DNA of 64,000 nt, from positions 1 through 64,000 of the forward strand of contig NZ_FNIY01000012.1 of assembly GCF_900104355.1 (NCBI RefSeq), written 5' to 3'. A program made the position numbers and the translations under genes. This document shows, one piece after another, positions 55,161-64,000 of this stretch. The notes beneath the pieces are model-generated. The model was not told the origin of the DNA, did not search any database, and worked only from the letters and a program-made list of their open reading frames with translations. The stretch comes from Phyllobacterium sp. OV277. GTDB taxonomy: Bacteria > Pseudomonadota > Alphaproteobacteria > Rhizobiales > Rhizobiaceae. Positions within the stretch are counted from its first letter, which is position 1. Every line of letters begins with the position of its first letter.

Positions 55161-56134
55161 ATCGCCCCCGACTGAGCCAGGAAACATGCGGCACGATGTG
55201 GTGCGTCCGCTAGGCCCAGCGATGGAATGCCTGAGCGGCAGATATCGACCGCAGCAAAGCAGCGTTCGGCAAAAGCACAATAGGCAGGGAGCCGCGCGGG
55301 ACTGGGTACTTGACCCGGAATGGAAACCAGACGGCGCAACCGTTGGCCGGGGACTGGCCGCGAGGCCAAGAGGCCGCGCGTGTAGGGATGCTTGGGGTGT
55401 CGCAGGACGTCACGAACCGTGCCAGTTTCAACCACCCGGCCAGCATACATCACGATAACCCGGTCGGCCAGTTCTGCTACCAGCCCAAGGTCATGGGTGA
55501 TGAGCATCAGAGCTGTGCCTTCATCCTGTTTCAGCCGATTGAGCAGGTCGAGGATTTGAGCCTGAATAGTAACATCGAGCGCTGTCGTTGGTTCGTCGGC
55601 GATCAGCAATTTTGGTTTACAGCTGAGGGCGATGGCAATCATCACGCGCTGCAACATGCCGCCGGAAAGTTGGTGCGGATAGCCTTCGACAATCCGCTCG
55701 GGCCGAGCAATGCCGACACGCGTCAAGAGAGCAATTGCCTCTGCCCATGCCGCTTTTGGTGGCATCTTGCGATGCTCGATCAACGGTTCAACGATCTGCT
55801 CTCCGATAGTCAGGACTGGATTGAGCGAACTCATTGGTTCCTGAAAAATCATGGCAATCTCGTTGCCGCGCATCGTCCGCATGGCTTCCGGTTTCAGGGT
55901 GAGAAGATCCTTGCCGCGATATAAGATCTGACCGCCAGCGATATATCCGGCCGGACGGGAGACCAGACCCATCAGCGACAGTGCTGTCACGCTCTTGCCG
56001 CAGCCGGATTCACCAACCACGCCAACAGTTTCGCCCTCGCCAATGCTGAAGCTGACATCCTGCACCGCGCGGGCGATGCCCTCATCGGTTTTAAAATGGG
56101 TTGACAGGTTCTGGAATTCGACAAGCGGGGGCAT
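55157..56134 (-). CDS. Dipeptide-type ABC ATPase 1 (DppD-like)
   Basis: 325 residues. Walker A GESGCGKS, signature [15 protein letters not shown], Walker [13 protein letters not shown], and a C-terminal part with [12 protein letters not shown] and [10 protein letters not shown]. The signature reads GGMLQ where GGMRQ is the more common form. Follows the permease by 7 bases and overlaps the next ATPase. Confidence 0.9.
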   Translation of the reverse strand: MPPLVEFQNLSTHFKTDEGIARAVQDVSFSIGEGETVGVVGESGCGKSVTALSLMGLVSRPAGYIAGGQILYRGKDLLTLKPEAMRTMRGNEIAMIFQEPMSSLNPVLTIGEQIVEPLIEHRKMPPKAAWAEAIALLTRVGIARPERIVEGYPHQLSGGMLQRVMIAIALSCKPKLLIADEPTTALDVTIQAQILDLLNRLKQDEGTALMLITHDLGLVAELADRVIVMYAGRVVETGTVRDVLRHPKHPYTRGLLASRPVPGQRLRRLVSIPGQVPSPARLPAYCAFAERCFAAVDICRSGIPSLGLADAPHRAACFLAQSGAI

Positions 56135-56141
56135 GTTCGGC

Positions 56142-57089
56142 TTACCGTTTCATCTTCGGGTCGAGTGCATCGCGCAGCCCGTCGCCCACTATGTTGATGG
56201 CAACCACAGTCAGGAAGATTGCAACGCCCGGCGGCATCCACAACCAGGGTCGGCGCTGGAAGTCGACAAAGCTGTTGGCGGTATCCATCATATTGCCCCA
56301 GGACGGCGTTGGAGGAACCACGCCAAGACCGAGATAGCTGAGATAGGCCTCATTCAGGATGGCACTGGCAACGCCTATGGTCGCTGCCACGATCAGGATT
56401 GGTACCGTGTTGGGCAGCAGATGGTGGAACAGCCGCCGGTGCAATGGCAGGCCTAGAACCTCCGTCGCTATCATGAAGTCACGCTCACGCAGTGACAGGA
56501 TCTGGGACCGCACAAGGCGCGCCACCGTTACCCAGTTTGGCAGGCTGAGCATGAGGATGACGAGATAGATGCGCTGATCGGGTGGCACCTTCAACTCGGA
56601 CAGCACGGCACCAATGATAATGAGAAGGGGCAGCGTCGGGATGGTCATCACGAGATCGGCCCCACGCATAATCACGGCGTCGATCAGGCCCCCGAGGTAA
56701 CCGGCAACCGCGCCCGCAATGTAGCCGATGACCACCGACAAGAATACCGAAGCGAGGCCAACCGTCAGTGAGATACGACCGGCTGACATCAATCTTGCCA
56801 TGATATCGCGTCCAAGGAAATCCGTTCCAAGCCAATGCTTCATGCTTGGCGGACGGTTGACGCTGAGCGCATCGGTGGCGTTCAGATCCCAGCGGCTGAC
56901 GAATGGTCCAACCACACAGATGAGAACGATCAACAATAGTATAGCCAGTGCCGTCATGGCAGTGGCGTTGCGGCGCATCCGCCATAATGCGTCACCAAGC
57001 GGTGAGCGCGTCGAGCCGAGATGCCCGGTCAGTGCGAGCAGTTCGACCTGACGTGTTCGGTTTCGGCGAAAAGGATTGAAGGAAACCAT
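56142..57089 (-). CDS. Dipeptide-type ABC permease 2 (DppC-like)
   Basis: 315 residues. A cytoplasmic N-terminal tail of ~40 residues precedes the first helix (ALAILLLIVLICVVGPFV), then WLGTDFLGRDIMARLMSAGR and the EAA loop ATEVLGLPLHRRLFHHLLPN. The ATG at 57089 has GAGG upstream; the open frame extends further but overlaps the first permease. Confidence 0.88.
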   Translation of the reverse strand: MVSFNPFRRNRTRQVELLALTGHLGSTRSPLGDALWRMRRNATAMTALAILLLIVLICVVGPFVSRWDLNATDALSVNRPPSMKHWLGTDFLGRDIMARLMSAGRISLTVGLASVFLSVVIGYIAGAVAGYLGGLIDAVIMRGADLVMTIPTLPLLIIIGAVLSELKVPPDQRIYLVILMLSLPNWVTVARLVRSQILSLRERDFMIATEVLGLPLHRRLFHHLLPNTVPILIVAATIGVASAILNEAYLSYLGLGVVPPTPSWGNMMDTANSFVDFQRRPWLWMPPGVAIFLTVVAINIVGDGLRDALDPKMKR

Positions 57090-57090
57090 T

Positions 57091-58053
57091 CTAACCTCGC
57101 CGTAGCCGGATTCGAGGATCGGCGGCAGCATAGGCAATATCAGCCAGCAAATTGCCAAGTATGGTCATAGCGGCCAGAACCATTGTGAAGCCCATAAGCA
57201 CCGGATAGTCACGCGCTGCCAGTGTGTCGATCTGAATGTGTCCGGCGCCGGGCCAATTAAAAATCTTCTCGGTGACGATGGCCCCGGAGAACAGGCCGGG
57301 CAGTTCGAAGCCCAGAAGCGTGATCATCGGCAACATCGCATTGCGCAAGGCATGTTTGAAAATGACGGTTCGTTCTTTCAATCCCTTGGCCCGTGCGGTG
57401 CGTACAAAGTCCATCGAGAGAGCCTCAAGCATGCTGGCGCGGATGTAGCGCGTCAGGCTTCCGGCCTGCAGCGCAGTCAGCACCAGAACCGGCAGCACCA
57501 TATGTGCTGCGACCTCCATGACCCACGCGAAACCTGTTGTCTGGCTACCGGTGCTTATCATCCCGCCAACCGGTAGCCAGCGCAGGTCAACCGCAAACCA
57601 TTTGATCAATAGCAGGCAAAGGAAGAAGACCGGAAAGGACATGGCGCCAAAGATCGCCAGCGTCACAATGCGGTCGTACCAGGAATAGGGCCACACCGCT
57701 GCGGTAATTCCGGCGAGCAGCGAGACAAACCAGTAGAGAAGTAGTGCCGTTCCACCCAACAGGAAGGAATTCCAGATGTATTGGTTGAGAAGTTTGGCAA
57801 CTGGAATCTGATACTGCATGGAATAACCGAGATCACCCGTCAGCAAATGCCCCAGCCAATCGAAATACCGGTCAAAAACAGGCCGGTCGAGGCCGTAGAG
57901 TGCCTTCAGCTCCGCCGCCCGTTCGGCGGTCAGATTGATGTTGCCGTCGATGAAATCGCCCGGTGTCAGGGCGAAAATAAAGAAAATCAATGCCGAGGCT
58001 CCAAGGAGCATCGGCACCGACAGCAACAGCCTGCGAATAATGAAGTTTTTCAT
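57091..58053 (-). CDS. Dipeptide-type ABC permease 1 (DppB-like)
   Basis: 320 residues from the ATG at 58053 (a GTG at 58065 is possible). First helix FIIRRLLLSVPMLLGASALI and EAA loop ARAKGLKERTVIFKHALRNA. Six membrane helices are predicted. One base separates its stop from the next start, so translation is coupled. Confidence 0.88.
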   Translation of the reverse strand: MKNFIIRRLLLSVPMLLGASALIFFIFALTPGDFIDGNINLTAERAAELKALYGLDRPVFDRYFDWLGHLLTGDLGYSMQYQIPVAKLLNQYIWNSFLLGGTALLLYWFVSLLAGITAAVWPYSWYDRIVTLAIFGAMSFPVFFLCLLLIKWFAVDLRWLPVGGMISTGSQTTGFAWVMEVAAHMVLPVLVLTALQAGSLTRYIRASMLEALSMDFVRTARAKGLKERTVIFKHALRNAMLPMITLLGFELPGLFSGAIVTEKIFNWPGAGHIQIDTLAARDYPVLMGFTMVLAAMTILGNLLADIAYAAADPRIRLRRG

Positions 58054-58076
58054 GTTCGGCAGCACGCCATGTGACG

Positions 58077-59780
58077 TTACTGCGCGATCTTCAGGTTTGG
58101 CAGGCTGGAGATTATGCCATTGTAAATATCAGGGTTGAAGCCGCTGACCCGGCCATCTGCAGCAGACAGGATCTTGCGATAGGCCAGATAAATCACTGGC
58201 GGATCTTCAGCCAAAACCTTGTAAAGCTCATGGTAGATCGCCTTGCGCTTGTCGATATCCGTGGTGGCATTGCCCGCATCAACAAGCCGATCGACGTCTG
58301 CATTATGATAGCCGCGGCGGCCAATTTCTCCAGTCGCCGATATAAAGTCTTCAACGCCGTCATGCGGGTCGTTGATGCCTGACGTGCGGTAGGTCGCCAG
58401 ATCAAAATTACCGGATTTCATCTTGGCCAGCATGGCATTGAAATCGGATACTTCGGGCACCAGATCGACACCGATCGCTTTGAAGTTTTCTTTGGCAATC
58501 GGGATCAAAGCATCGTTGATCAGCGATTTGGTTGCCAGCAACGTCAACGACAGGCGCTGGCCGTCCTTGGTGCGGATGCCGTCTGGTCCAGCTTTCCATC
58601 CGGCTTCATCGAGAAGGGCAGCAGCCTTGGCCGGGTCATAAGCATAGGGTTCGATGCCGGACGGATCATAGGCCCATGAAATAGGAGCGACGGGTATAGT
58701 CGCGACCTGTCCGTAGCCCTGATAGACCACGCTGACCAGTGTTTGCCGATCAAGCCCATATGTCAGGGCGTGGCGCACCTTGGCGTCCTGCAGTGCCGGT
58801 TTCTTCTGGTTGAATTCAATCATGCTGTAGTCGCTGGAGCCGTAAAGATTGATAGCAGCGAAGCCGAGGCTCTTCAGCGTATCAATGTTGTCCTGATTGA
58901 CCGAAAAGCCGTCATAATCGGTCTCACCTGTCTGAAACAACTGCAGCTTGGTGGCATCCGAGGTGATACGGTAGATGAAGTTTTCAACGCCAGGCTTGCC
59001 GCGGAAATAATGCGGGTTGGCGTGAAACCGCACTTCTTGTCCCGGAATATACTTGTCGAAAACATATGAACCGGCACCAAGCGGATTATTACCCAAAGCA
59101 CGGATACCATCCAGCTTGCCACGCGCGAAGCCATTGCCGTAATGCGCCTTGGAAAGCACGGGTCCACCGATCAGATACGGCGTCTTAGCGCCCGGTTGTG
59201 TGGCGGTAACCTGCAGCGTCTGCGGGTCGATCACCTTGAGGCCAGAGATACTATCAGCTTTTCCGGCTTTATATTCGGCTCCACCAGCTATGGCGGCGGG
59301 GGTTATATCGGTCTCTCCCTCATAGGTTGGATCATGTAGTACAGTCAGGGTAAAAGCCACGTCCTCCGCTGTCAGAGGCGAGCCATCGCTGAAAACCAGA
59401 TCGGGGCGAAGCTTTAACGTATATACCAGACCATCCGGACTGACAGTCCACGAGTCAGCCTGTTCGGCGATGAGCTTGCCATGACTGTCATAGTTGATCA
59501 GCCGACCGAAGATGACATCGGTGACATTCTCATCCCAGCCATTGGTGAAGAAATAGGGGTTGAATATGCCCTGCGGCGAACTGATCGCTCCCACTACAGT
59601 ATCCTTGCGTGTTTTGGCGACGGCAGGGATCAATGAAAGTTCCGTGGCGGGGGTGGTGCCATCCGGGAGCACATCATCCGCTTGGGCGGACGGGCTGAAA
59701 GCAAGGGCGCCAATGATCAATGCGAGGGAAACAAGGCTGGTTTGGCGACGGCGGACCGGGATCAGATCATGGAAGCGCAT
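58077..59780 (-). CDS. Family 5 ABC substrate-binding protein (DppA-like)
   Basis: 567 residues. The signal peptide has an Arg-rich start (RRRQTS), a hydrophobic core and a cleavage site near PSAQA-DD (residue about 39). Family motifs include YTLKLRPDLVFSDGSPLTAE and LGNNPLGAGSYVFDKYIPGQ. The ATG at 59780 is chosen because AAGGAT lies 6 bases upstream; the ATG at 59795 is the alternative. It heads a five-gene importer operon (receptor, two permeases, two ATPases). The ligand is unknown: di- or oligopeptide, or another compound such as an opine. Confidence 0.87.
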   Translation of the reverse strand: MRFHDLIPVRRRQTSLVSLALIIGALAFSPSAQADDVLPDGTTPATELSLIPAVAKTRKDTVVGAISSPQGIFNPYFFTNGWDENVTDVIFGRLINYDSHGKLIAEQADSWTVSPDGLVYTLKLRPDLVFSDGSPLTAEDVAFTLTVLHDPTYEGETDITPAAIAGGAEYKAGKADSISGLKVIDPQTLQVTATQPGAKTPYLIGGPVLSKAHYGNGFARGKLDGIRALGNNPLGAGSYVFDKYIPGQEVRFHANPHYFRGKPGVENFIYRITSDATKLQLFQTGETDYDGFSVNQDNIDTLKSLGFAAINLYGSSDYSMIEFNQKKPALQDAKVRHALTYGLDRQTLVSVVYQGYGQVATIPVAPISWAYDPSGIEPYAYDPAKAAALLDEAGWKAGPDGIRTKDGQRLSLTLLATKSLINDALIPIAKENFKAIGVDLVPEVSDFNAMLAKMKSGNFDLATYRTSGINDPHDGVEDFISATGEIGRRGYHNADVDRLVDAGNATTDIDKRKAIYHELYKVLAEDPPVIYLAYRKILSAADGRVSGFNPDIYNGIISSLPNLKIAQ

Positions 59781-60294
59781 AGCGATATCCTTCATGACGG
59801 GAAGGTGGAACCTGCCCACCCGCGAAATGAAAGTCAACCGGAGGTGTTCATCAGTATGAACAGCCTCAACCGGTGCGTTAAATCCGAACTGTTGCGCGAC
59901 TAGTCCCATTGTGAAAAATCTCATATGTCACCCTCAAATTGATCAGGGGAGCATAGGTCGACAGATTATATGTACAAAGTGAACTGTACCCATTTTGAGA
60001 CCGATTGAGCAAAATCTTCTCGCCCCCACGCCCATTCGGAAATGACAGTTTCACCTACGTCTCTCGTCTACTCCGGGTCATATATAAAGTTGGGGTTGAA
60101 TAGATTGGATAAGACCGGGATAACTGGCGGCGAATGAATCATCTGGGGAAGAGGTCATCAACATCTGCGCTTCAGCCAAAGCATCGTCCATTTAAAGAGG
60201 ACGCAAGTTCCATGTAGCGAACGATGCTTTGGCGATATCCACTCCTTTATCGGGAGTTTGGATCACTCCTTCTAACTGACCAAAAGGAACGTCC
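59781..60294. promoter_or_regulatory. Divergent intergenic region, importer operon / periplasmic protein
   Basis: About 510 bases with no convincing gene. It contains the dyad GTACA-N8-TGTAC (59972-59989), about 190 bases upstream of the binding-protein start, next to a TATAAT-like box read on the minus strand (59965-59970). These may mark the importer promoter and operator. Confidence 0.4.
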
Positions 60295-60834
60295 ATGCGT
60301 AATTATACAATTCCGATTGCTACCTCCCTCATGCTCATCTCGGGTATCACCCTGGTAAACGCCGCGCAAAACACGCCGAGCGTATTAACCATTGAGAAGG
60401 AAGCGGGGAAACCTATAGCGACCTTTACCGTTGAAGAGCTGGGTAAGGCATTCCCGTCCAAGACCCTGGAAACAGTTACTCCATGGACCAATGGCGAGAA
60501 ACGCCGCTATCGTGGCGCTCCGTTGAAGGATATCCTCTCCAAGTATGGTTCAGCAGATGCCGCGACCGTTACAGGTGTTGCACTTGATGGCTTCGAAGCC
60601 AAGCTGGAGACGAAGGAAATCAAATCCTTCGATCCTATCGTGGCGACTGAGGTCGATTGTGTGGACGCTGACAGGCTGGCAGCCACGTGTACAAAAGATC
60701 AGGAATTCAGAGTGCTGACCGATGCGGATCGTGGCCCTTTCTATGTCGTTTGGCCCTACGATCAACTGCCAAAATCAACCAACACGGATGAGAATTACCG
60801 CTGGATCTGGTTCCTGGCAGCTCTGAGACCATAG
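60295..60834 (+). CDS. Periplasmic protein with molybdopterin-oxidoreductase-like domain
   Basis: 179 residues with a Sec signal (about 1-23, ending VNAA). The rest has the pattern of small proteins related to the molybdopterin-binding domain of sulfite oxidase: FTVEELGKAFP, TVTPWTNGEKRRYRGAPLKD and GPFYVVWPYDQLP. Residues of a molybdenum site are not obvious, so it may be a non-catalytic relative. A cysteine pair (near residues 122 and 131) could form a disulfide. A terminator follows. Confidence 0.65.
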   Translation: MRNYTIPIATSLMLISGITLVNAAQNTPSVLTIEKEAGKPIATFTVEELGKAFPSKTLETVTPWTNGEKRRYRGAPLKDILSKYGSADAATVTGVALDGFEAKLETKEIKSFDPIVATEVDCVDADRLAATCTKDQEFRVLTDADRGPFYVVWPYDQLPKSTNTDENYRWIWFLAALRP

Positions 60835-60932
60835 TAAAAAACGTATTTTCCTTCAGTTTGAACTAAGGCCGACTGTGCTTAAACAGGGTCTGTTCCACTG
60901 CAAATAGCTTTACGAACGAACCAGCATTGAAC

Positions 60933-60958
60933 AACCCCATCATGATCCTGATGGGGTT
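60933..60958. terminator. Strong terminator between convergent genes
   Basis: A perfect 10-base stem AACCCCATCA / TGATGGGGTT with loop TGATCC, followed on the plus strand by GATTTT. It lies between the periplasmic protein gene and the convergent TPR gene and may serve both strands; the minus-side T-run is weak. Confidence 0.8.
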
Positions 60959-61014
60959 GATTTTCCGGCTCACGGTTAAGCATGAAAGATTTGCTCGAAC
61001 GTCCCAAAGGTCCT

Positions 61015-63348
61015 TTAGTTGCTCCTTGTACCCCAAAGGTGATCGCGCAAGGATAGTGCGGGCTTGTATTCCGGTTTGATCTTGAGCGCCGCATCGAGAT
61101 CAAACAGGGCTCCGTTGAGATTTCCCTTCACGCCTTGTAAAATTGCCCGCCTGAAATAGAGGGAAACATTCTGCGGGTCTGCTTCCAGCAATGCGTTCAA
61201 TTCAGCGATATCGTGGTCGGCGTCGTCAGTCTTAATGCTTTCGGCAGCGAGCGAGAGTTCTGTGGGCACGCTTCCAAGATTGAGTCTGACGACCTCAATC
61301 AGATCAGCGAATGCGTCGGTGAATGCGCCCTTGCTTAGCCGAACATGAGCACGACCGCTGTATGCCTCCACGTAATTTGGATCAAGTTTGATGGCTTTTG
61401 TGAAATCCACTATTGCAGCGTCCGCATTTCCTTTCTTTAAGAAAGCGAATCCACGGTTGTTGTAAGCTGTTTGATAATCAGGGCGAAGTTCTATCAACTG
61501 CCCATAATCGGCAATCGCGCCGTCAATATCGCGCAGGACAAGGCGAGAATCGCCACGAAAGCCATATGAATCTGAATTCTTCGGGTCGAGCTTGATGGCC
61601 TGATTATAATCGTCGATTGATCCATCGACATCGCCGCCTTTAAATCGGATCAGCCCGCGACTCCTATAAGCGTCCGCGAGCTGAGGATCGAGCTTGATGG
61701 CCTGGTCATAATCTCTCTTGGCCTCGTCGATGGTTCCTTTTTCGAAACCAGCCTTACCGCGATAGTAATAGGATGTGCCATCCGTTGGATCGAGTGCAAT
61801 TGCCTCGTTGAGGTCAATCAGTGCCTCGTCGAAATCACCCAGTCTAATTCGAACAAATCCTCTGTTCTTGTAAGCTACCGCAGATTGTGGGTTCAGTTGG
61901 ACGGCCTGATCCAGATCTGAAAGCGCCCTGTCTAGATTCCGGACTTGTGCATAAGCAAACCCGCGACCAACATATGCGTTGGAGTCGGTCGTTTCGAGTT
62001 GGATTACATTATCGTAATCGGCAATAGCGCCAGTAAAATCCTTCTTTTCGATGTGAACAATTCCGCGATTTTTATAAGCCTTCACGTTTTTGGAATCGAG
62101 TTTGATGGCCCGATCATAGTCGGCTAAGGCCCTGTTCAGATCCCCTTTTGATTTATGAGCGGCACCCCGGTTGTAATAGGTATTGGAATCTTGTGAATCG
62201 AATTTGATTGCCAGATCGAAATCATCAATCGCCTTATCAAGTTTCCCGCGTTTGATATGGATCAGTCCACGATTGTTGTATGCACCGGCATATTCTGGGT
62301 TAATCTTGATTGCTTGATCGCAATCCTTCAAAGCATCGTCCAGTTTGCCTTGCTCCCAAAGACCCAGACAGCGGTTATTGTGGAGCACCGCATCGTTGGG
62401 GTTGCTCTTGATTGCCTCATTGAGGTCATCCAGGGCACCGTTAAAATCACCCAGTTTTATCCGGAGAGTTCCTCTATGCCTGTAAGCGGCAACAGATTTC
62501 GGATCAAGTTTGATTGCTTGATCTAGATCGGAAGCCGCTTTGTCCAGAACTCCGCGTTCAGTAAAAACAAAACCCCGGCCGGCATAAGCGCTCGCAAGGG
62601 TTGGATTGAGTTTGATTGCGATATCAAAGTCTTCCATTGCACCCGAAAAATCTTTCTTATTAATCCGGGCTGTTCCTCGATTGCCATATGTTTCCGCGAT
62701 TTTGGGATCGAGTTTGATCGACTGATTGTAATCTACAAGAGCTTTATCAACTTCACCTTTATAAAATCGGGCAGCTCCTCGATCATTATAGAGGGATGAC
62801 TGTGACGGATCGATTTCAATCGCATGGTCATAGTCAGCAATCGCAGCATCAACTTCACCCTTCTTAAATCGCGTCAGTCCGCGATTGCTGTAGGCCACTG
62901 TATATTTTCCGTCGAGTTTGATTGCCTGATTGAAGTCTAAAAGTGCTTTATCCAGATTATTCAACTTCATATAAACTCCGCCCCGGCTATTATAGCCGAT
63001 GGCGTGATTGGGATCGAACGCTATTGCTTTGTCGAAGTCCTTCAGTGCGGCATCCATGTCGCCTTTGCGGAAGCTGGCCATCCCGCGATTGTGGTAAGCT
63101 ATGACTAAATTGGGGTTGAGCTTGATTGCCTGATTGAAGTCGGCGATCGCCTCATCATATTTTCCCATCTCCAGATAGGCATTACCACGGTGGCCGTAGG
63201 CGAGGGCATTTGCAGGATCAACACGGATAATCGTGTTCAATTCGTAGATGTCCTGCGCTGGATCGCCCGGAAGCTTTTTTTCGTCCGCCAGCGCAATTGT
63301 GGACAAAAGCACAATTATTCCGAAACCGGCTGCACACACGCGTTTCAT
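61015..63348 (-). CDS. Secreted all-TPR repeat protein
   Basis: 777 residues. A signal peptide (about 1-21, ending TIALA) is followed by about 22 tetratricopeptide repeats of 34 residues that fill residues 33 to 777 without a break (consensus DFDQAIKLDPxxAxAYxNRG, then the KGDxDxA turn). It has no other domain, so it is a periplasmic or exported scaffold for protein binding. Repeats 4-9 resemble repeats 10-15 unit by unit, and repeats 16-17 continue the pattern, a 6-repeat (204-residue) super-period. Partner and function are unknown. It is convergent with the periplasmic protein gene. Confidence 0.85.
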   Translation of the reverse strand: MKRVCAAGFGIIVLLSTIALADEKKLPGDPAQDIYELNTIIRVDPANALAYGHRGNAYLEMGKYDEAIADFNQAIKLNPNLVIAYHNRGMASFRKGDMDAALKDFDKAIAFDPNHAIGYNSRGGVYMKLNNLDKALLDFNQAIKLDGKYTVAYSNRGLTRFKKGEVDAAIADYDHAIEIDPSQSSLYNDRGAARFYKGEVDKALVDYNQSIKLDPKIAETYGNRGTARINKKDFSGAMEDFDIAIKLNPTLASAYAGRGFVFTERGVLDKAASDLDQAIKLDPKSVAAYRHRGTLRIKLGDFNGALDDLNEAIKSNPNDAVLHNNRCLGLWEQGKLDDALKDCDQAIKINPEYAGAYNNRGLIHIKRGKLDKAIDDFDLAIKFDSQDSNTYYNRGAAHKSKGDLNRALADYDRAIKLDSKNVKAYKNRGIVHIEKKDFTGAIADYDNVIQLETTDSNAYVGRGFAYAQVRNLDRALSDLDQAVQLNPQSAVAYKNRGFVRIRLGDFDEALIDLNEAIALDPTDGTSYYYRGKAGFEKGTIDEAKRDYDQAIKLDPQLADAYRSRGLIRFKGGDVDGSIDDYNQAIKLDPKNSDSYGFRGDSRLVLRDIDGAIADYGQLIELRPDYQTAYNNRGFAFLKKGNADAAIVDFTKAIKLDPNYVEAYSGRAHVRLSKGAFTDAFADLIEVVRLNLGSVPTELSLAAESIKTDDADHDIAELNALLEADPQNVSLYFRRAILQGVKGNLNGALFDLDAALKIKPEYKPALSLRDHLWGTRSN

Positions 63349-63792
63349 AGGATAATCCCCGCTGCAGGTCAGAACTCACATTGTATCAAGAGTTCACTCG
63401 ACTTCAAAAGCGGGAGCTATAGTGTAAACGCACTATGCGGCGGTCTTTGGTTGGCCGAATTGGACGCTGAGGGGCTATCAATTATCCAGTAAGCGCGATG
63501 CAATCCTTGTCTTAACTCATGATCCGACGTCGATGTCTGCCAAAGCGCGGTTTTGGCCGTAATCATCAGAATGAAGTTCTGACATCTATATCCGGTTTGC
63601 GAGCTAGTGCCCGTCAAACTTTATTGGCATTTTCCTCACCGTTGATCGGTTTGAAAAAAGCATCTTAGTGTTCCAGAATGGGCGTCTTTTTTGATTGCCA
63701 AGGGCGGCGGAAAGAAATGCAACCGCATGCTTGGCACAACGGGAAGATGCGGCTATGTTCCAGCCTGCCAGTTAAACGGGGGTAGCAATCCG
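63349..63792. promoter_or_regulatory. Divergent intergenic region, TPR gene / vgrG
   Basis: About 440 bases with no convincing gene. It should hold the promoters of the TPR gene and of vgrG. I looked for a sigma-54 site (common for T6SS genes) and did not find one with correct spacing. Confidence 0.4.
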
Positions 63793-64000
63793 ATGTCTGG
63801 AGAGGCATATCAGTTCGTAGAAGCAGGGTTGGAGCAGGCTGATCGACTCTTGCGGTTGTCTACGCCGTTGGGTGAGGATGTACTTCTTCCCGAAAAGTCG
63901 CAGATACAGGAAAAGATCAACGGCCTGTTCGAAATCGAAGTTGTCGTTAAGTCTAAACGGCTGGATGTCAAACCAGACGAGATCGTCGGCAAGACGGCTG
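63793..64000 (+). CDS. vgrG: VgrG (TssI) type VI secretion spike protein, N-terminal fragment
   Basis: The first 69 codons of a gene cut by the right edge. The segment RLLRLSTPLGEDVLLPEKSQ, then NGLFEIEVVVKS and PDEIVGKTA, is the typical N-terminal start of VgrG proteins, whose trimer caps the Hcp tube. GGGGG lies about 10 bases upstream of the ATG. Any effector domain or cargo genes lie beyond the window. Confidence 0.83.
   Translation, partial: MSGEAYQFVEAGLEQADRLLRLSTPLGEDVLLPEKSQIQEKINGLFEIEVVVKSKRLDVKPDEIVGKTA

Noticed and set aside
63735-63760. Possible sigma-54 promoter (GGCAC...GC) before vgrG
   Set aside because: The GG and GC boxes are not separated by 10 bases, so it does not fit the -24/-12 rule.
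1-64000. CRISPR arrays, tRNA/rRNA genes, insertion sequences, prophage
   Set aside because: Looked for regularly spaced repeats, transposase-like proteins and typical RNA gene patterns by eye; none found.

Overview
This window looks like a chromosomal (or chromid) segment of an alphaproteobacterium of the order Hyphomicrobiales. A Brucellaceae-type genome (Ochrobactrum/Brucella-like) is my best guess from protein style, the abundance of ABC uptake systems and LysR/GntR/AraC regulators, and moderate GC content. This is inference, since no rRNA or other marker gene is present. I see no tRNA or rRNA gene, CRISPR array, transposase or phage gene. Both ends cut type VI secretion genes: an hcp start at the left edge (minus strand) and a vgrG start at the right edge (plus strand).

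Layout. (1) 0-6.5 kb: hcp fragment, a zinc-ribbon/TerB-like protein, an RND efflux pair (adaptor and pump) and a glutathione S-transferase. (2) 6.9-18.6 kb: a polyamine island. It has a Tat-exported agmatine deiminase, a PotABCD-type ABC importer, a class III aminotransferase, N-carbamoylputrescine amidase, a LysR regulator, a second cytosolic agmatine deiminase and two tail-to-tail LuxR-type regulators. Together these can take agmatine to N-carbamoylputrescine, then putrescine, then 4-aminobutanal. (3) 18.7-28.2 kb: a catabolic and regulatory stretch with two LysR regulators, a ProC-like reductase, a DUF4286-like protein, an MHS-type MFS carrier, a DUF2848 protein, an exported amidase, an EamA exporter and a DJ-1/AraC regulator. 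(4) 28.3-36 kb: an SH3 membrane protein, a one-chain dihydroxyacetone kinase, an ArsR regulator with a clear palindromic operator and an old yellow enzyme, a serralysin-like metalloprotease with a small upstream protein, and a solitary F0 ATP synthase subunit a gene. (5) 36-44.1 kb: a GntR regulator with two winged helices, divergent from an operon for a penicillin-acyltransferase-like Ntn hydrolase (C45), a Dpp-type importer with fused ATPases, and an alpha/beta hydrolase. (6) 44.1-53.7 kb: a class III nucleotide cyclase, a SRPBCC protein, a GNAT acetyltransferase, a 1379-residue Pls/PosA-type membrane nonribosomal peptide synthetase, an AraC regulator and an orphan histidine kinase. (7) 54.2-64 kb: a second Dpp-type importer operon, a periplasmic protein with a molybdopterin-oxidoreductase-like fold, a protein made almost entirely of TPR repeats, and the vgrG start.

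The most interesting content is the Pls/PosA-type synthetase with a GNAT gene about 60 bp behind it, which could make and modify a short-chain poly(amino acid). Next come the orphan atpB with a changed residue beside its essential arginine, the C45 hydrolase/importer operon, the two-compartment agmatine pathway, and the TPR protein whose repeats show a 6-unit super-period. All functional statements rest on motif reading without database searches.
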